The notes below the pieces were generated by a model. The model did no database searches. It was not told where the DNA came from and saw only the letters and a list, made by a program, of their open reading frames with translations. Both the position numbers and the translations under genes were made by a program. 64,000 nt of DNA from Streptomyces albidochromogenes (GTDB lineage Bacteria > Actinomycetota > Actinomycetes > Streptomycetales > Streptomycetaceae), in NCBI RefSeq assembly GCF_005981925.1, contig NZ_VBVX01000002.1, forward strand, positions 1 to 64,000. Direction: 5' to 3'. Of this stretch, positions 1 to 8,423 are shown in pieces (the first letter of the stretch is position 1; each line of letters begins with the position of its first letter).

Positions 1-93
1 CACGGGTACCGCTCCCTGGAAGGAACGTTCCTCGGCGGCTGCCTCTTCTCCGGCCGCACGGCGGGCCGGGCCGCGGCGCGCGCCGTGGCGTAG
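1..93 (+). CDS. C-terminal end of an FAD-dependent dehydrogenase (partial)
   Basis: Only the last 30 codons are present, in frame 1 from the first base, ending in TAG. The tail contains GGCLFSGRTAGRAA. Glycine-rich ends of this kind close the FAD domain of fumarate reductase/KstD-type flavoproteins, where the GG and GR-AG residues lie near the flavin. The assignment rests on this short tail, so substrate and subfamily cannot be given. A strong hairpin follows 20 bases later. Another flavoprotein or oxidoreductase with a similar tail is possible. Confidence 0.5.
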   Translation, partial: HGYRSLEGTFLGGCLFSGRTAGRAAARAVA

Positions 94-112
94 GGCCCCC
101 GCCGCCAGGGGT

Positions 113-137
113 CCGCGGGTCTCCGGGAGACCCGCGG
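113..137. terminator. Hairpin between convergent genes
   Basis: Perfect inverted repeat with 12-base arms (113-124 and 126-137) around one central G. It lies between the end of the flavoprotein and the end of the convergent ASCH gene, so it probably stops both transcripts. There is no T-tract, as is usual in Streptomyces. Confidence 0.6.
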
Positions 138-173
138 CCTCCACGGCCCCGCCGGTCCCCGAGGGCCCTCAGG

Positions 174-602
174 TCAGGTCTCCAGGCGCTCCACGACCCG
201 GAAGCGCTCCGCGACGATCATGGTCGTGTCGTCGACGGTGAACTCCGGGTCGCCCAGCGCCTCGCGCATCTCCTCGCTGTGCCAGAACCTCTCGTGCCCC
301 GCGCGCCACTCGGCCACCGAGGTGTAGCCCTCGCCCTCGTCCAGCGCGTGGCGCAGGTCCACGTCGCCGAGCGCGAGGACCCGTACGCCGGTCAGCTCGA
401 TCACCGCCACCTCGCGGCCGTCGGAGTCGATCACGACCGACCGCTCGCCGACCGGGGGCAGTTCCTCCTGCTCGGCCTCGTACTCGGCGAGCAGCCCGGT
501 GGTCGAGACCTTCTCCCCGGACAGCACGGCGGCGACCAGCCGGTCCCGCAACGGTCCGGGGAAGGCCAGGAGGCACGGCGGAAGCGATGAGTGTGCGGAC
601 AT
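174..602 (-). CDS. ASCH domain protein
   Basis: A 142-residue cytoplasmic protein that matches the single-domain ASCH family. It shows the early motif LAFPGPLRDRLVAAVLSGEKVSTTGLLAEYE (residues about 13-43, split here as LAFPGPLRDR / LVAAVLSGEK / VSTTGLLAEYE), where the G-x-K-x-TTGL segment is the family signature, then a beta-barrel core with VIEL-GVRVLALGDVDLRHA. ASCH domains belong to the PUA-like RNA-binding fold. The exact role in Streptomyces is unknown; some single-domain relatives act on modified nucleosides. It is transcribed away from the next gene. A TAGGCT hexamer ends 6 bases before the ATG, suggesting a leaderless mRNA. Confidence 0.8.
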   Translation of the reverse strand: MSAHSSLPPCLLAFPGPLRDRLVAAVLSGEKVSTTGLLAEYEAEQEELPPVGERSVVIDSDGREVAVIELTGVRVLALGDVDLRHALDEGEGYTSVAEWRAGHERFWHSEEMREALGDPEFTVDDTTMIVAERFRVVERLET

Positions 603-608
603 GGGGTC

Positions 609-614
609 AGCCTA
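609..614 (-). promoter_or_regulatory. -10 element, likely leaderless ASCH gene
   Basis: TAGGCT on the minus strand with exactly 6 bases between it and the ATG at 602. Transcription would begin at or next to the A of the start codon, and no ribosome-binding site is present. Confidence 0.55.
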
Positions 615-848
615 GGCCCTGCGCGGCGGGCCTCCCGGACGGCCGTGCGGGCCGCCGAGCGGGCGGGCGGACGCGGCCCGGCCCTGCGCGCCGAGCGGGT
701 CGGTGAGCGGGTCGGCGCAGGTGGGTGCCCTTTCAACTACCGCATGTCGGCCGAAAGTTGGTTTAGACCGCCCTTGACGTGGAGTACCCCCTACCGCTTT
801 GCTGTGCGTGATCAAACGCTCGCACACTGCGCCGTGGAGGACCCGCGG

Positions 849-1799
849 ATGCCCCCACCTCCGCCACCCCTCGGCCGCTCGCGCCGCCGCGGCGACCCCT
901 CGTTCGACGCCGCCCTCGACGACGCCGAACTCGTCACCGTACGTGGGCAGCTGGCCCAAGGGCGCTGGACCAGGGCGCGTTCCCTGCTCGCCGCGACCGG
1001 CGACGACTGGGACCGCCGCGGCCACCGTCTCGTCGTACTCGCCCAGGCCAACGGCGCCGCCGCCTGGGCCGGCGACTGGCTGCTCGCCGAGCCCGAGAGC
1101 GCCGACGCCGTCACCCTCATCGCCTGCGCCGCCGTCCTCGGCGCGCTGCGCGGCAAGGAGTCCGAGGGCCGCGCCCGCGAAGCCTGCCGCCGCGCCGCCG
1201 ACCGCTCGCCGGCCGACCCGACGCCGTGGCTCGGCCTGCTGCTCCTGGCCCGTTCGCTCGGTACGGAGGAAGAGGTCACCCAGCTCTTCGACCAGGTGCG
1301 GCTGCGCCACCCCGAGCACCACCACGCCCACCACCTGATGGCCGCCCGCCTCGCCGAACGCCGCCCGGACACCGGCAACGACCCGCTGCACGAGGTGTAC
1401 GACTTCGCCGCCTGGGCCGCCGAGCAGGCACCCGCCGACTCCCCGCTCGCCGTCCTGCCCGTGGTGGCGCACGCCGAGCGCTACCGCGCCCTCGCCCTCG
1501 CGGGCCAGGAACCGATGGACCCGGCGGCCTCCGCGCACTGGTCGGGCCGCCGCGCCCGCCAGGTGATGAAGGCGGCGTTCGACTGGTGGCTGGAGTGGGA
1601 GCACGAAGGCCACCCGCGCCGGCACATCGACCTCAACTACCTGGCCCACGCGAAGCTCTGCGAGGGCAGGCCCGCCGAGGCCGCCGCCCTCCTCAACCGC
1701 ATCGGCCCCCACGCCACCGAAGCCCCGTGGTCGTACCCCGACCGCGACCCGCACCGGGCCTTCCGCGCCGCGCGCAGTGCCGCGCTCGGGATCGCATGA
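849..1799 (+). CDS. Conserved helical-repeat (TPR-like) protein
   Basis: A 316-residue, Ala/Arg-rich soluble protein. The start is chosen at ATG 849 because GGAGG lies 8 bases upstream; longer readings into the upstream region are low-complexity. Repeating helix pairs rich in A-x-x-LL and RA-R are visible (for example GQLAQGRWTRARSLLAA near residue 30 and AHAKLCEGRPAEAAALLNRIG near 265), typical of tetratricopeptide scaffolds. It has no signal peptide or membrane segment. An APC permease starts 59 bases downstream on the same strand, so the two are probably co-transcribed. No function can be assigned. Confidence 0.7.
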   Translation: MPPPPPPLGRSRRRGDPSFDAALDDAELVTVRGQLAQGRWTRARSLLAATGDDWDRRGHRLVVLAQANGAAAWAGDWLLAEPESADAVTLIACAAVLGALRGKESEGRAREACRRAADRSPADPTPWLGLLLLARSLGTEEEVTQLFDQVRLRHPEHHHAHHLMAARLAERRPDTGNDPLHEVYDFAAWAAEQAPADSPLAVLPVVAHAERYRALALAGQEPMDPAASAHWSGRRARQVMKAAFDWWLEWEHEGHPRRHIDLNYLAHAKLCEGRPAEAAALLNRIGPHATEAPWSYPDRDPHRAFRAARSAALGIA

Positions 1800-1858
1800 C
1801 CCAGCACGTCCAGGCCAAGGCCAACGCCACCTCACCGAAGCGAAGGGACCACCCCGCC

Positions 1859-3412
1859 ATGTCGACGGGCAGTTCGAGCACGAGCGAGAGAAGCAGACAA
1901 GCCGCGGACAGCGGCGAGATCCTCACGTACAAGGGGCAGGAACGCGCTCTGCGCGCCGGCCGTCTCGGCACGACCGGGCTCCTGCTGTCCGTACTGGCCG
2001 CGAGCGCCCCGCTCATGGTCGTCGCAGGTGTCATGCCCACTACATACGGCGTGATGGGGATCGTCGGCCAGCCCCTGCTCTTCGTCATCCTCGGCGTGGT
2101 CCTGATGCTGTTCAGCGTCGGGTACGCCGAGATGAGCCGCCACGTCCACAACGCCGGCGCCTTCTACGCCTACATAGCCCGCGGCCTCGGCCCGACCGCC
2201 GGCGCCGGAGCGTCCCTGGTCGCCCTCGTCGCGTACAGCGCCATGCAGGTCGGCATCTACGGCATCCTCGGCTTCGAGATCTCCGGGATCTTCGCCGCCT
2301 ACCTCGACATCACCCTCGCCTGGTGGGTCCCCGCCCTCGTCGCCGTGCTGGTCGTCGGCGCGCTCGGCTGGCTCAAGATCGACCTCAACGCCAAGGTGCT
2401 CGGCGTCCTGCTCGTCGTCGAGTGCGCGCTCGTCGTCATCTTCGACGTGGCGGCGATCGCCGAACCGGCCAAGGAGGGCCTGTCCCTCCAAGCTTTCAAC
2501 CCCGAAACCCTCACCGGCGCCGGCCTCGGCACCGCGCTCTGCTTCTGCATCGCCGCCTTCGTCGGCTTCGAGCAGGCCCCGGTGTACGCCGAGGAGACCA
2601 GCCGCCCGCAGATCGTCGTCTCGCGCGTGATGTTCCTCGCCGTCGGCTACGCCGCGCTCTTCCTGGCCCTCAGCGCCTGGGCGCTCAGCGTCGCCGCCGG
2701 CCCCGGCCGGATCGTCGAGGTGGCGGGGGAGCAGGGGCCCGGACTCCTCTTCGCGCTCACCGAGAGCCGGCTCGGCTCCACCTTCACCGACGTCCTCCAC
2801 ATCCTCTTCGTGACCGGCATGTTCGCCGCGCTGCTCAGCTTCCACAACGTCGTCGCGCGGTACGCGTTCGCCATGGGCCGCGAGGGCCTGCTGCCGGCCT
2901 CCTTCGGCCGTACGAACAAGACGAGCGGCGCCCCCGCCGCCGGTTCGCTGCTCCAGTCCGGCCTCTCCCTCGCCGTCGTCCTCGCCTTCGCGTTCAGCGA
3001 CGACAAGCCGGCCGGCGACCCGACCGTGCCCGTGCTGCACCTGTTCACCTGGATGGGCAACGTCGGCGCGCTCGGCGTCATCCTGCTGATGGCCGCCGCC
3101 TCCGTCGCCGTCATCGCCTTCTTCGTACGCCGGGGAGCCGGCCGGGCGCAGGCCGGACGCCTGGTGGCCTCGGGCATCGCCGCGGTGGCCCTGCTGGTCA
3201 TCGCCTTCTACACGGTGCGGGACTTCGACGTGCTCGTGGGCGCGGGTCCCGGCTCGGCGCTCAGCTGGATCCTGCCGAGCGTGATCGGCGCCGCGCTCGT
3301 CGGCGGGCTGGTGTACGGGGCGGTGCTCCGCTCGGCGAAGCCCGAGGTGCACGCCCGGATCGGCCTGGGCAACGAGGCGTTCCAGCTGGAGAAGCAGGCC
3401 GGCGAGATGTGA
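1859..3412 (+). CDS. APC family amino acid permease
   Basis: A 517-residue integral membrane protein of the amino acid-polyamine-organocation superfamily, with about 12 hydrophobic helices. A hydrophilic N-terminus of about 35 residues is followed by the first helix (GTTGLLLSVLAASAPLMVVAG). A conserved loop FVGFEQAPVYAEETSRPQ lies near residue 238; its phenylalanine/glutamate pattern is the TM6 substrate region of this superfamily. ATG 1859 is chosen with AAGGGA upstream. The stop codon overlaps a possible GTG start of the next gene. Substrate cannot be read from the sequence. Confidence 0.85.
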   Translation: MSTGSSSTSERSRQAADSGEILTYKGQERALRAGRLGTTGLLLSVLAASAPLMVVAGVMPTTYGVMGIVGQPLLFVILGVVLMLFSVGYAEMSRHVHNAGAFYAYIARGLGPTAGAGASLVALVAYSAMQVGIYGILGFEISGIFAAYLDITLAWWVPALVAVLVVGALGWLKIDLNAKVLGVLLVVECALVVIFDVAAIAEPAKEGLSLQAFNPETLTGAGLGTALCFCIAAFVGFEQAPVYAEETSRPQIVVSRVMFLAVGYAALFLALSAWALSVAAGPGRIVEVAGEQGPGLLFALTESRLGSTFTDVLHILFVTGMFAALLSFHNVVARYAFAMGREGLLPASFGRTNKTSGAPAAGSLLQSGLSLAVVLAFAFSDDKPAGDPTVPVLHLFTWMGNVGALGVILLMAAASVAVIAFFVRRGAGRAQAGRLVASGIAAVALLVIAFYTVRDFDVLVGAGPGSALSWILPSVIGAALVGGLVYGAVLRSAKPEVHARIGLGNEAFQLEKQAGEM

Positions 3413-4209
3413 CGGAAACGGACGGGGCCCCGCGGTCGCTGGCCCTCGGCGGCCGCGGGTGTTCGAATTGTCCTGTGACACCTCCACCACCGACCGGCCC
3501 GGCCGACGGCGGCGCACCCGTCGGCCGCCGGCTCGTCCTCGGCATGCTGGGCCTGGGCGCCGCCGGTCTGGCCACCGCGCCGTACCTCCAGAAGGGGCTC
3601 GAATCCTTCCTCGGCGCGGCCGCGGACAAGGACCCCACCGGCCTGACCGGCCTGCTGCCCAACGGCGGCGGCTTCCGCTACTACTCGGTCGCCTCCTCCG
3701 TGCCCCGCAAGGGCCCGGACACCTACCGGCTGACGGTCGACGGGCTGGTGGACAGGCCCGCGACGTACACGCTCGACGACCTGCGGGCGATGCGGCAGAC
3801 GCGCCTGGTCCGCGACGTCCAGTGCGTCACCGGCTGGCGGGTCCCGCGGACCCCCTTCGAGGGGGTGCGGCTGTCGGCGCTGCTGGCCGCCGCGGGGGTA
3901 CGGCCCGGGGCGAAGGCCGTCCGCTTCACCTGCTTCGACGGTACGTACAGCGAGAGCCTCACCCTCCGGCAGGCCGGTCGCGCGGACGTACTGGTCGCGC
4001 TGCGCATGCGCGACGAGCCGCTCGGCCACGCGCACGGCGGCCCGGCGCGGCTGTACGTCGCGCCCATGTACTTCTACAAGTCCGCGAAGTGGCTCTCCGG
4101 CATCACCGTCACCTCCGAGGTGCGGCCCGGGTACTGGGAGAAGCGCGGATACGACGTCGACGCCTGGGTCGGCCGCTCCAACGGACGCGACGATGCCCCC
4201 ACGGTCTGA
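3409..4209 (+). CDS. Tat-exported molybdopterin oxidoreductase, sulfite oxidase-like
   Basis: About 266 residues with an N-terminal GRRLVLGMLGLGAAG twin-arginine-like signal near residue 35, then a compact sulfite oxidase/MsrP-type Mo-pterin domain. The key ligand region is DVQCVTGWR, where the Cys coordinates molybdenum, followed by FEGVRLSALL and RFTCFDGTYSESLTL. The start is uncertain: GTG 3409 overlaps the upstream stop by four bases (GTGA coupling), while GTG 3475 would give a shorter signal peptide; neither has a good Shine-Dalgarno. The next gene encodes a cytochrome b and overlaps its end, so the pair probably forms a membrane-tethered reductase or dehydrogenase. The substrate is unknown; protein methionine sulfoxide repair or a small sulfur oxide are family precedents. 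Confidence 0.8.
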   Translation: MTETDGAPRSLALGGRGCSNCPVTPPPPTGPADGGAPVGRRLVLGMLGLGAAGLATAPYLQKGLESFLGAAADKDPTGLTGLLPNGGGFRYYSVASSVPRKGPDTYRLTVDGLVDRPATYTLDDLRAMRQTRLVRDVQCVTGWRVPRTPFEGVRLSALLAAAGVRPGAKAVRFTCFDGTYSESLTLRQAGRADVLVALRMRDEPLGHAHGGPARLYVAPMYFYKSAKWLSGITVTSEVRPGYWEKRGYDVDAWVGRSNGRDDAPTV

Positions 4210-4840
4210 ACCGCCGGCCCGGCTGCGCCGCTTCACCCGCGCCGAGCGCTGGGTGCACCGCGCCACGGCGGGGCTGACACTGCTGTGCGTCGCGACGGCG
4301 GCCTGCCTGTACGTCCCGCAGCTCGCCGAACTCGTCGGCCGGCGCCACCTGGTGGTCACCGTGCACGAGTGGTCGGGGCTGCTGATCCCGGCGCCGCTCC
4401 TGCTCGGCCTGGCCTCCCGGGCGGTGCGCGCGGACCTCGGCCGGCTCAACCGCTTCGGTCCGCACGACCGGCGGTGGCTGAAGGCGGCGCTGCGCCGGGA
4501 CACGCGCCACGCGTCCCGCCCCGCCGGGAAGTTCAACGCGGGGCAGAAGCTGTACGCGGGCTGGCTGGCGGGGGCGGTGCTCGTGATGCTCGGCACCGGG
4601 CTGCTGATGTGGTTCACGGGCCTGGCTCCGCTGGTCTGGCGGACGAGCGCCACCTTCGTCCACGACTGGCTCGCCCTCGCCATGGGCGTCGTGATCGCCG
4701 GGCACGTCGCGATGGCCCTGGCGCGGCCGGAGTCCCGGCGCGGCATGCGCACCGGGACGGTCGACCGCGCGTGGGCGGAGGTGGAACACCCGCTGTGGGC
4801 ACGGGAGTTCCACCACCGACGGGACCTAGAGAACGAGTGA
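4193..4840 (+). CDS. Cytochrome b/b561-type membrane subunit
   Basis: A 215-residue membrane protein with four hydrophobic helices, related to the cytochrome b561/formate dehydrogenase gamma family. Candidate haem-ligand histidines are in RWVHRATAGL (first helix), VTVHEWSGLL (second), FVHDWLALA and IAGHVAMALA (last two helices). The ATG lies inside the end of the molybdopterin gene (17-base overlap), strong evidence for translational coupling and for a role as its electron-transfer and membrane-anchor subunit. The end overlaps the convergent gntP end by 15 bases. Confidence 0.8.
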   Translation: MPPRSEPPARLRRFTRAERWVHRATAGLTLLCVATAACLYVPQLAELVGRRHLVVTVHEWSGLLIPAPLLLGLASRAVRADLGRLNRFGPHDRRWLKAALRRDTRHASRPAGKFNAGQKLYAGWLAGAVLVMLGTGLLMWFTGLAPLVWRTSATFVHDWLALAMGVVIAGHVAMALARPESRRGMRTGTVDRAWAEVEHPLWAREFHHRRDLENE

Positions 4841-6223
4841 CAACAGCAGGACGAAGCCCAGCGAGACCACCGAGATGATCGTCTCCATCACCGACCAGGT
4901 CTTGATCGTCTGGCCGATGTCCATGCCGAAGTACTCCTTCACCAGCCAGAACCCCGCGTCGTTGACGTGGCTGAAGAAGAGCGAGCCCGCGCCGACCGCG
5001 AGGACCAGCAGCGCCGCGTGGGACGCCGACATGTCCGCCGCCAGCGGGGCCACCAGACCCGCCGCCGAGATGGTGGCGACGGTGGCGGACCCCGTCGCGA
5101 GCCGGATGGCGACGGCGATCAGCCAGGCCAGCAGCAGCGTCGGGATGGCCCAGTCCTCGGAGAAGTCCAGGATCATCCGGCCGACGCCCACATCGATGAG
5201 CGTCTGCTTGAAGCCGCCGCCCGCGCCGACGATCATCAGCACGCCCGCGATCGGGGCGAGCGACTTCTCGACGGTCGAGGACATCCGGTCCTTGGTGAAC
5301 CCGGCGGCGCGGCCCAGCGTGAACAGCCCGACCAGTACGGCGGCGAGCAGGGCGATCAGCGGCGAGCCGATGACGTCGGTGACCCGCTGCACTGCGTTCT
5401 CGGGGTCGTCGACCACGATGTCCACGAGCGCCTTCGCCAGCATGAGCACGACCGGCAGCATGACGGTGGCCACGGTCGCCCCGAAGCCGGGGCGGCGCTC
5501 CAGGTCCTCCGAGGGGCGCTGCGGGATCATGCGTTCCGGCGCCGGGATGTCCACCCAGCGGGCGGCGTACTTCGAGAAGACCGGCCCCGCGATGATCACG
5601 GTCGGGATCGCGACGAGCACACCGAGCCCCAGCGTGATGCCCAGGTTGGCCCCGATCGCGTCGATGGCGACCAGCGGCCCGGGGTGCGGCGGGATCAGGC
5701 CGTGCATCACGGACAGGCCGGCCAGCGCCGGGATGCCGATCCTCATCAGCGAGTAGTTCCCGCGCTTGGCCACCAGCAGGACCACGGGGATCAGCAGCAC
5801 GATGCCGACCTCGAAGAAGAGCGGCAGCCCGATGATGCTGGCGATCAGCACCATCGCCCAGGGCATCGCACGGCCGCTCGCCTTCGCCAGGATCGTGTCG
5901 ACGATCTGGTCCGCGCCGCCGGAGTCGGCCAGCAGCTTGCCGAGGATCGCGCCGAGCGCGATGAGCACGCCGACGCCGGCGACCGTGTTGCCCAGACCCG
6001 TGGAGAAGCTGGCGATCGTCTTGTCGAGCGGGGCGCCCGCGAACGCCCCGAGCGCCAGCGACCCGATGGTCAGCGCCAGGAAGGCGTGGAGCTTGAACTT
6101 CGTGATGAGCAGGACGATGACGGCGATGCCGGCGAGGACGGCTATTCCGAGCTGGGCGTTGCCCGCCGAGGTGATCGGCTCGACGGCGCCCGCTGCCAGC
6201 GTCTCGACGCTGAGACTGGTCAC
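4826..6223 (-). CDS. gntP: Gluconate permease, GntP family
   Basis: A 465-residue membrane protein of the GntP/H+ gluconate symporter family, with 12-14 hydrophobic segments. Family landmarks are FKLHAFLALTIGSLALGA, the PPHPGPLVAIDAIGANLG loop (residues about 180-200) and GSATVATISAAGLVAPL. It imports gluconate, which the upstream kinase gntK phosphorylates; the genes are 7 bases apart in one operon. The GTG start at 6223 uses a GGGAG that lies in the last codons of gntK. Control by the divergent GntR gene is expected. Confidence 0.9.
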   Translation of the reverse strand: MTSLSVETLAAGAVEPITSAGNAQLGIAVLAGIAVIVLLITKFKLHAFLALTIGSLALGAFAGAPLDKTIASFSTGLGNTVAGVGVLIALGAILGKLLADSGGADQIVDTILAKASGRAMPWAMVLIASIIGLPLFFEVGIVLLIPVVLLVAKRGNYSLMRIGIPALAGLSVMHGLIPPHPGPLVAIDAIGANLGITLGLGVLVAIPTVIIAGPVFSKYAARWVDIPAPERMIPQRPSEDLERRPGFGATVATVMLPVVLMLAKALVDIVVDDPENAVQRVTDVIGSPLIALLAAVLVGLFTLGRAAGFTKDRMSSTVEKSLAPIAGVLMIVGAGGGFKQTLIDVGVGRMILDFSEDWAIPTLLLAWLIAVAIRLATGSATVATISAAGLVAPLAADMSASHAALLVLAVGAGSLFFSHVNDAGFWLVKEYFGMDIGQTIKTWSVMETIISVVSLGFVLLLSLVL

Positions 6224-6230
6224 GGTGGCT

Positions 6231-6749
6231 CTACTCCCTGAAGTCGTCGAGCCGGCGCAGGGCCGCGACGGCTCGTTCGGTGATGTCCTCGACCGACCCC
6301 GAGACGTCCACGGACACGCCCGCCTCGTCGTCCTGGAGCGGCTGGAGGGCGGCGTACTGCGAATCGAGCAGGGCGGTCGGCATGAAGTGCCCCCTGCGCT
6401 CGCGCATCCGCGCCTCGATCAGCTCCCGGTCGCCCGTGAGGTGCAGGAACACCGCCCCGGGGGCCGCCGCGCGCAGCCGGTCGCGGTAGGCGCGCTTGAG
6501 GGCGGAGCTGCTGACGACGCCGCCGAGCCCCGAGCGGCCGTGTGCCCACGCGCCGATCGCGTCGAGCCAGGGCCAACGGTCCGCGTCGTCCAGCGGGGTA
6601 CCGGCGGACATCTTGGCGATGTTGGCCGGCGGGTGGAAATCGTCGCCCTCGGCGTACGGGACGCCGAGCCGGCCGGCGAGCAGGGGACCGATGGTGGTCT
6701 TTCCGGTCCCTGCCACGCCCATCACCACGACGACGTGGGGGCTGTTCAT
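6231..6749 (-). CDS. gntK: Gluconokinase
   Basis: A 172-residue cytoplasmic kinase that phosphorylates gluconate to 6-phosphogluconate with ATP, feeding the pentose phosphate pathway. The P-loop GVAGTGKT is at residues 11-18, followed by the family motif EGDDFHPPANIAKMSAG (about 34-50) and LDDADRWPWL. Length matches the small gluconokinase family. It is first in an operon with gntP and divergent from a GntR/FadR-type regulator; the shared intergenic region holds an inverted repeat. Confidence 0.92.
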   Translation of the reverse strand: MNSPHVVVVMGVAGTGKTTIGPLLAGRLGVPYAEGDDFHPPANIAKMSAGTPLDDADRWPWLDAIGAWAHGRSGLGGVVSSSALKRAYRDRLRAAAPGAVFLHLTGDRELIEARMRERRGHFMPTALLDSQYAALQPLQDDEAGVSVDVSGSVEDITERAVAALRRLDDFRE

Positions 6750-6809
6750 GAGTGGAATGCCTCGCTGTCTTCATCGACATCGGTCCGTCGCGCTACTGAA
6801 ACCCATTAG

Positions 6810-6848
6810 GTACGACGTATTCAAGAGGCTGTGACATAAACGTCGTAC
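6810..6848. promoter_or_regulatory. Candidate GntR operator: two TACGAC(G/T)-type sites
   Basis: GTACGACGT at 6810-6818 and its exact reverse complement ACGTCGTAC at 6840-6848 are spaced 30 bases centre to centre, about three helical turns. The left copy extends to TACGACGTA, itself a palindrome. The pair lies between gntK and the divergent gntR-like gene, where an autoregulating gluconate repressor should bind. Binding is inferred, not shown. Confidence 0.55.
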
Positions 6849-6872
6849 TTTTTGCTCCCGACGCCCGCCCCG

Positions 6873-6878
6873 TACGCT
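6873..6878 (+). promoter_or_regulatory. -10 element, likely leaderless gntR
   Basis: TACGCT ends 7 bases before the ATG at 6886 and there is no ribosome-binding site, which fits a leaderless transcript. The second operator half lies about 25 bases upstream. Confidence 0.5.
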
Positions 6879-6885
6879 GAGCCCC

Positions 6886-7587
6886 ATGACCAACCAGGCC
6901 CGGGGGCTGCACGCCCAGCTGCTGGAAAGCCTCGGTCCCGCCATCACCGCCGGTGAGTACCCGCCCGGCAGCGTGTTGCGTACGGACGAGCTCGCCCAGC
7001 GCTTCGACGTCTCCCGCACGGTGGTCCGCGAGGCGGTCCGGGTCCTGGAGTCGATGCACCTCGTCGAGTCGCGCCGCCGGGTGGGCGTGACCGTGCGCCC
7101 CACCGAGGAGTGGAACGTCTACGACCCGCAGGTCATCCGGTGGCGGCTGGCCGGCGCCGACCGGCCCCGCCAGCTGCGCTCGCTGACCGTGCTGCGCTCC
7201 GCCGTGGAGCCGGTGGCGGCCGGACTCGCCGCGCGGTTCGCCACGCCGGAGCAGTGCGCGGCGCTCACCGAGGAGGCGCTCGGCATGGTCGCGACCTCGC
7301 GGGGCCGGCAGCTCGACGCGTACCTCGTGCACGACATCGCGTTCCACCGCGTCGTACTGCGTGCATCAGGCAACGAGATGTTCGCCCGGCTCGGCGACGT
7401 GGTGGCGGAGGTGCTCAGCGGGCGCACCCGGCACCGGGTGATGTTCGAGGACCCCGACCCGGCCGCCGTCACGCTGCACGTCCAAGTCGCCGAAGCGGTA
7501 AGGGAAGGAGACGCGGCGCGGGCGGAGCGGCTGACCCGCGAGATCGCCGTCGGCGCGCTCCAGGAGCTCGACGTCCTGGCTCCGTGA
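6886..7587 (+). CDS. gntR: FadR-subfamily GntR regulator, probable gluconate repressor
   Basis: A 233-residue protein. The winged-helix DNA-binding domain is in residues about 10-75 (YPPGSVLRTDELAQRFDVSRTVVREAVRVLESMHLV), then a helical FCD effector domain with metal-site candidates, notably D-x-x-FH (HDIAFHRVVLRASGN near residue 155). Divergent transcription from gntK-gntP makes gluconate or 6-phosphogluconate the likely effector, an inference from context. The name is given for the regulatory role, not from a full match. Confidence 0.8.
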   Translation: MTNQARGLHAQLLESLGPAITAGEYPPGSVLRTDELAQRFDVSRTVVREAVRVLESMHLVESRRRVGVTVRPTEEWNVYDPQVIRWRLAGADRPRQLRSLTVLRSAVEPVAAGLAARFATPEQCAALTEEALGMVATSRGRQLDAYLVHDIAFHRVVLRASGNEMFARLGDVVAEVLSGRTRHRVMFEDPDPAAVTLHVQVAEAVREGDAARAERLTREIAVGALQELDVLAP

Positions 7588-7685
7588 GCGCCCGGAATGT
7601 CCGCCCCATTATCCTTTCGTTTGCTTTAAATCAACTCTTTGAACACTCTTGACGCTTGCGTGTCCGACCTCCGAGCATTCTCCGC

Positions 7686-8423
7686 ATGGTCTTGTCAGAC
7701 AGCCGGACAGGTGGCGGCACCCCCCGGCGCATCAGCGCGATGGAAGCCGTCCTCAGCCACCTCCGGGACGCCATAGAGCGGGGAGAGCTCGCCGTCGGCG
7801 AGAAGCTCCCCACCGAGGCCGAGCTCGGCAGGCGCTTCGAGGTGAGCCGCTCCGTCGTCCGCGAGGCACTGCGCGCACTCCAGGCGCTCGGCCTCACGGT
7901 GTCCCGGGCCGGCAAGGGCACCTACGTCGCGGCCGGCGGCCCGGACCAGAACCCGATCTTCGGGTCGTACAGCGCCCGTGACCTGCTCGAAGTGCGACGG
8001 CACGTAGAGATCCCCGTCGCGGGTTACGCTGCTGTCCGGCGCACGCGGGACGACGTGGACCTGCTGACGCGCCTGATCGGGAAGATGGAGCAGGAGTCCG
8101 ACCCCACCGCCTGGGTGGCGCTGGACACGCTCTTCCACATCTGCGTCGCGCAGGCGTCGGGCAACCCTGTCTTCCGCAAGATCATCGAAGAGATCAGGGA
8201 CGCCCTCGCCCGGCAGTCCACCTTCCTGAACCAACTCGGGAACCGGCGACGCCAGTCGGACCTCGAGCACCGGGCCCTCGTGGAGGCGATCGTCGGCGGA
8301 TCCGAGGGAGCGGCGGTGCAGGCCATGGCCGCTCACCTCGAACACGTCGAGATCACCCTCAACACCCTCGTGCGGCCCGGTACCGCACAGCACCCCCCAA
8401 ATGAAGGCGAAGAAACAGCATGA
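7686..8423 (+). CDS. FadR-subfamily GntR regulator
   Basis: A 245-residue second FCD-type GntR protein. The DNA-binding domain occupies residues about 20-85 (GEKLPTEAELGRRFEVSRSVVREALRALQALGL) and the FCD domain the rest, with DTLFHICVAQASGNP as the metal/ligand helix. ATG 7686 is preferred over an upstream TTG. TTGACG at 7649-7654 could be the -35 box. The stop overlaps the ATG of the next gene (ATGA), so this regulator and an amino acid permease form one operon; it probably senses that permease's substrate or a product. An imperfect GntR-like palindrome, TGTCAGACA, lies just inside the coding region at 7693-7701. Confidence 0.8.
   Translation: MVLSDSRTGGGTPRRISAMEAVLSHLRDAIERGELAVGEKLPTEAELGRRFEVSRSVVREALRALQALGLTVSRAGKGTYVAAGGPDQNPIFGSYSARDLLEVRRHVEIPVAGYAAVRRTRDDVDLLTRLIGKMEQESDPTAWVALDTLFHICVAQASGNPVFRKIIEEIRDALARQSTFLNQLGNRRRQSDLEHRALVEAIVGGSEGAAVQAMAAHLEHVEITLNTLVRPGTAQHPPNEGEETA

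Noticed and set aside
1832-3517. Long antisense open frame over the permease gene
   Set aside because: It is rich in Arg, Gly, Glu and His with no domain, as is typical of frames opposite GC-rich Streptomyces genes. Similar frames elsewhere in the window, for example 36749-40330, were dropped for the same reason.
7693-7701. TGTCAGACA as an operator for the second GntR gene
   Set aside because: It is a 9-base palindrome inside the coding start and could be chance; kept only as a remark in the gene entry.
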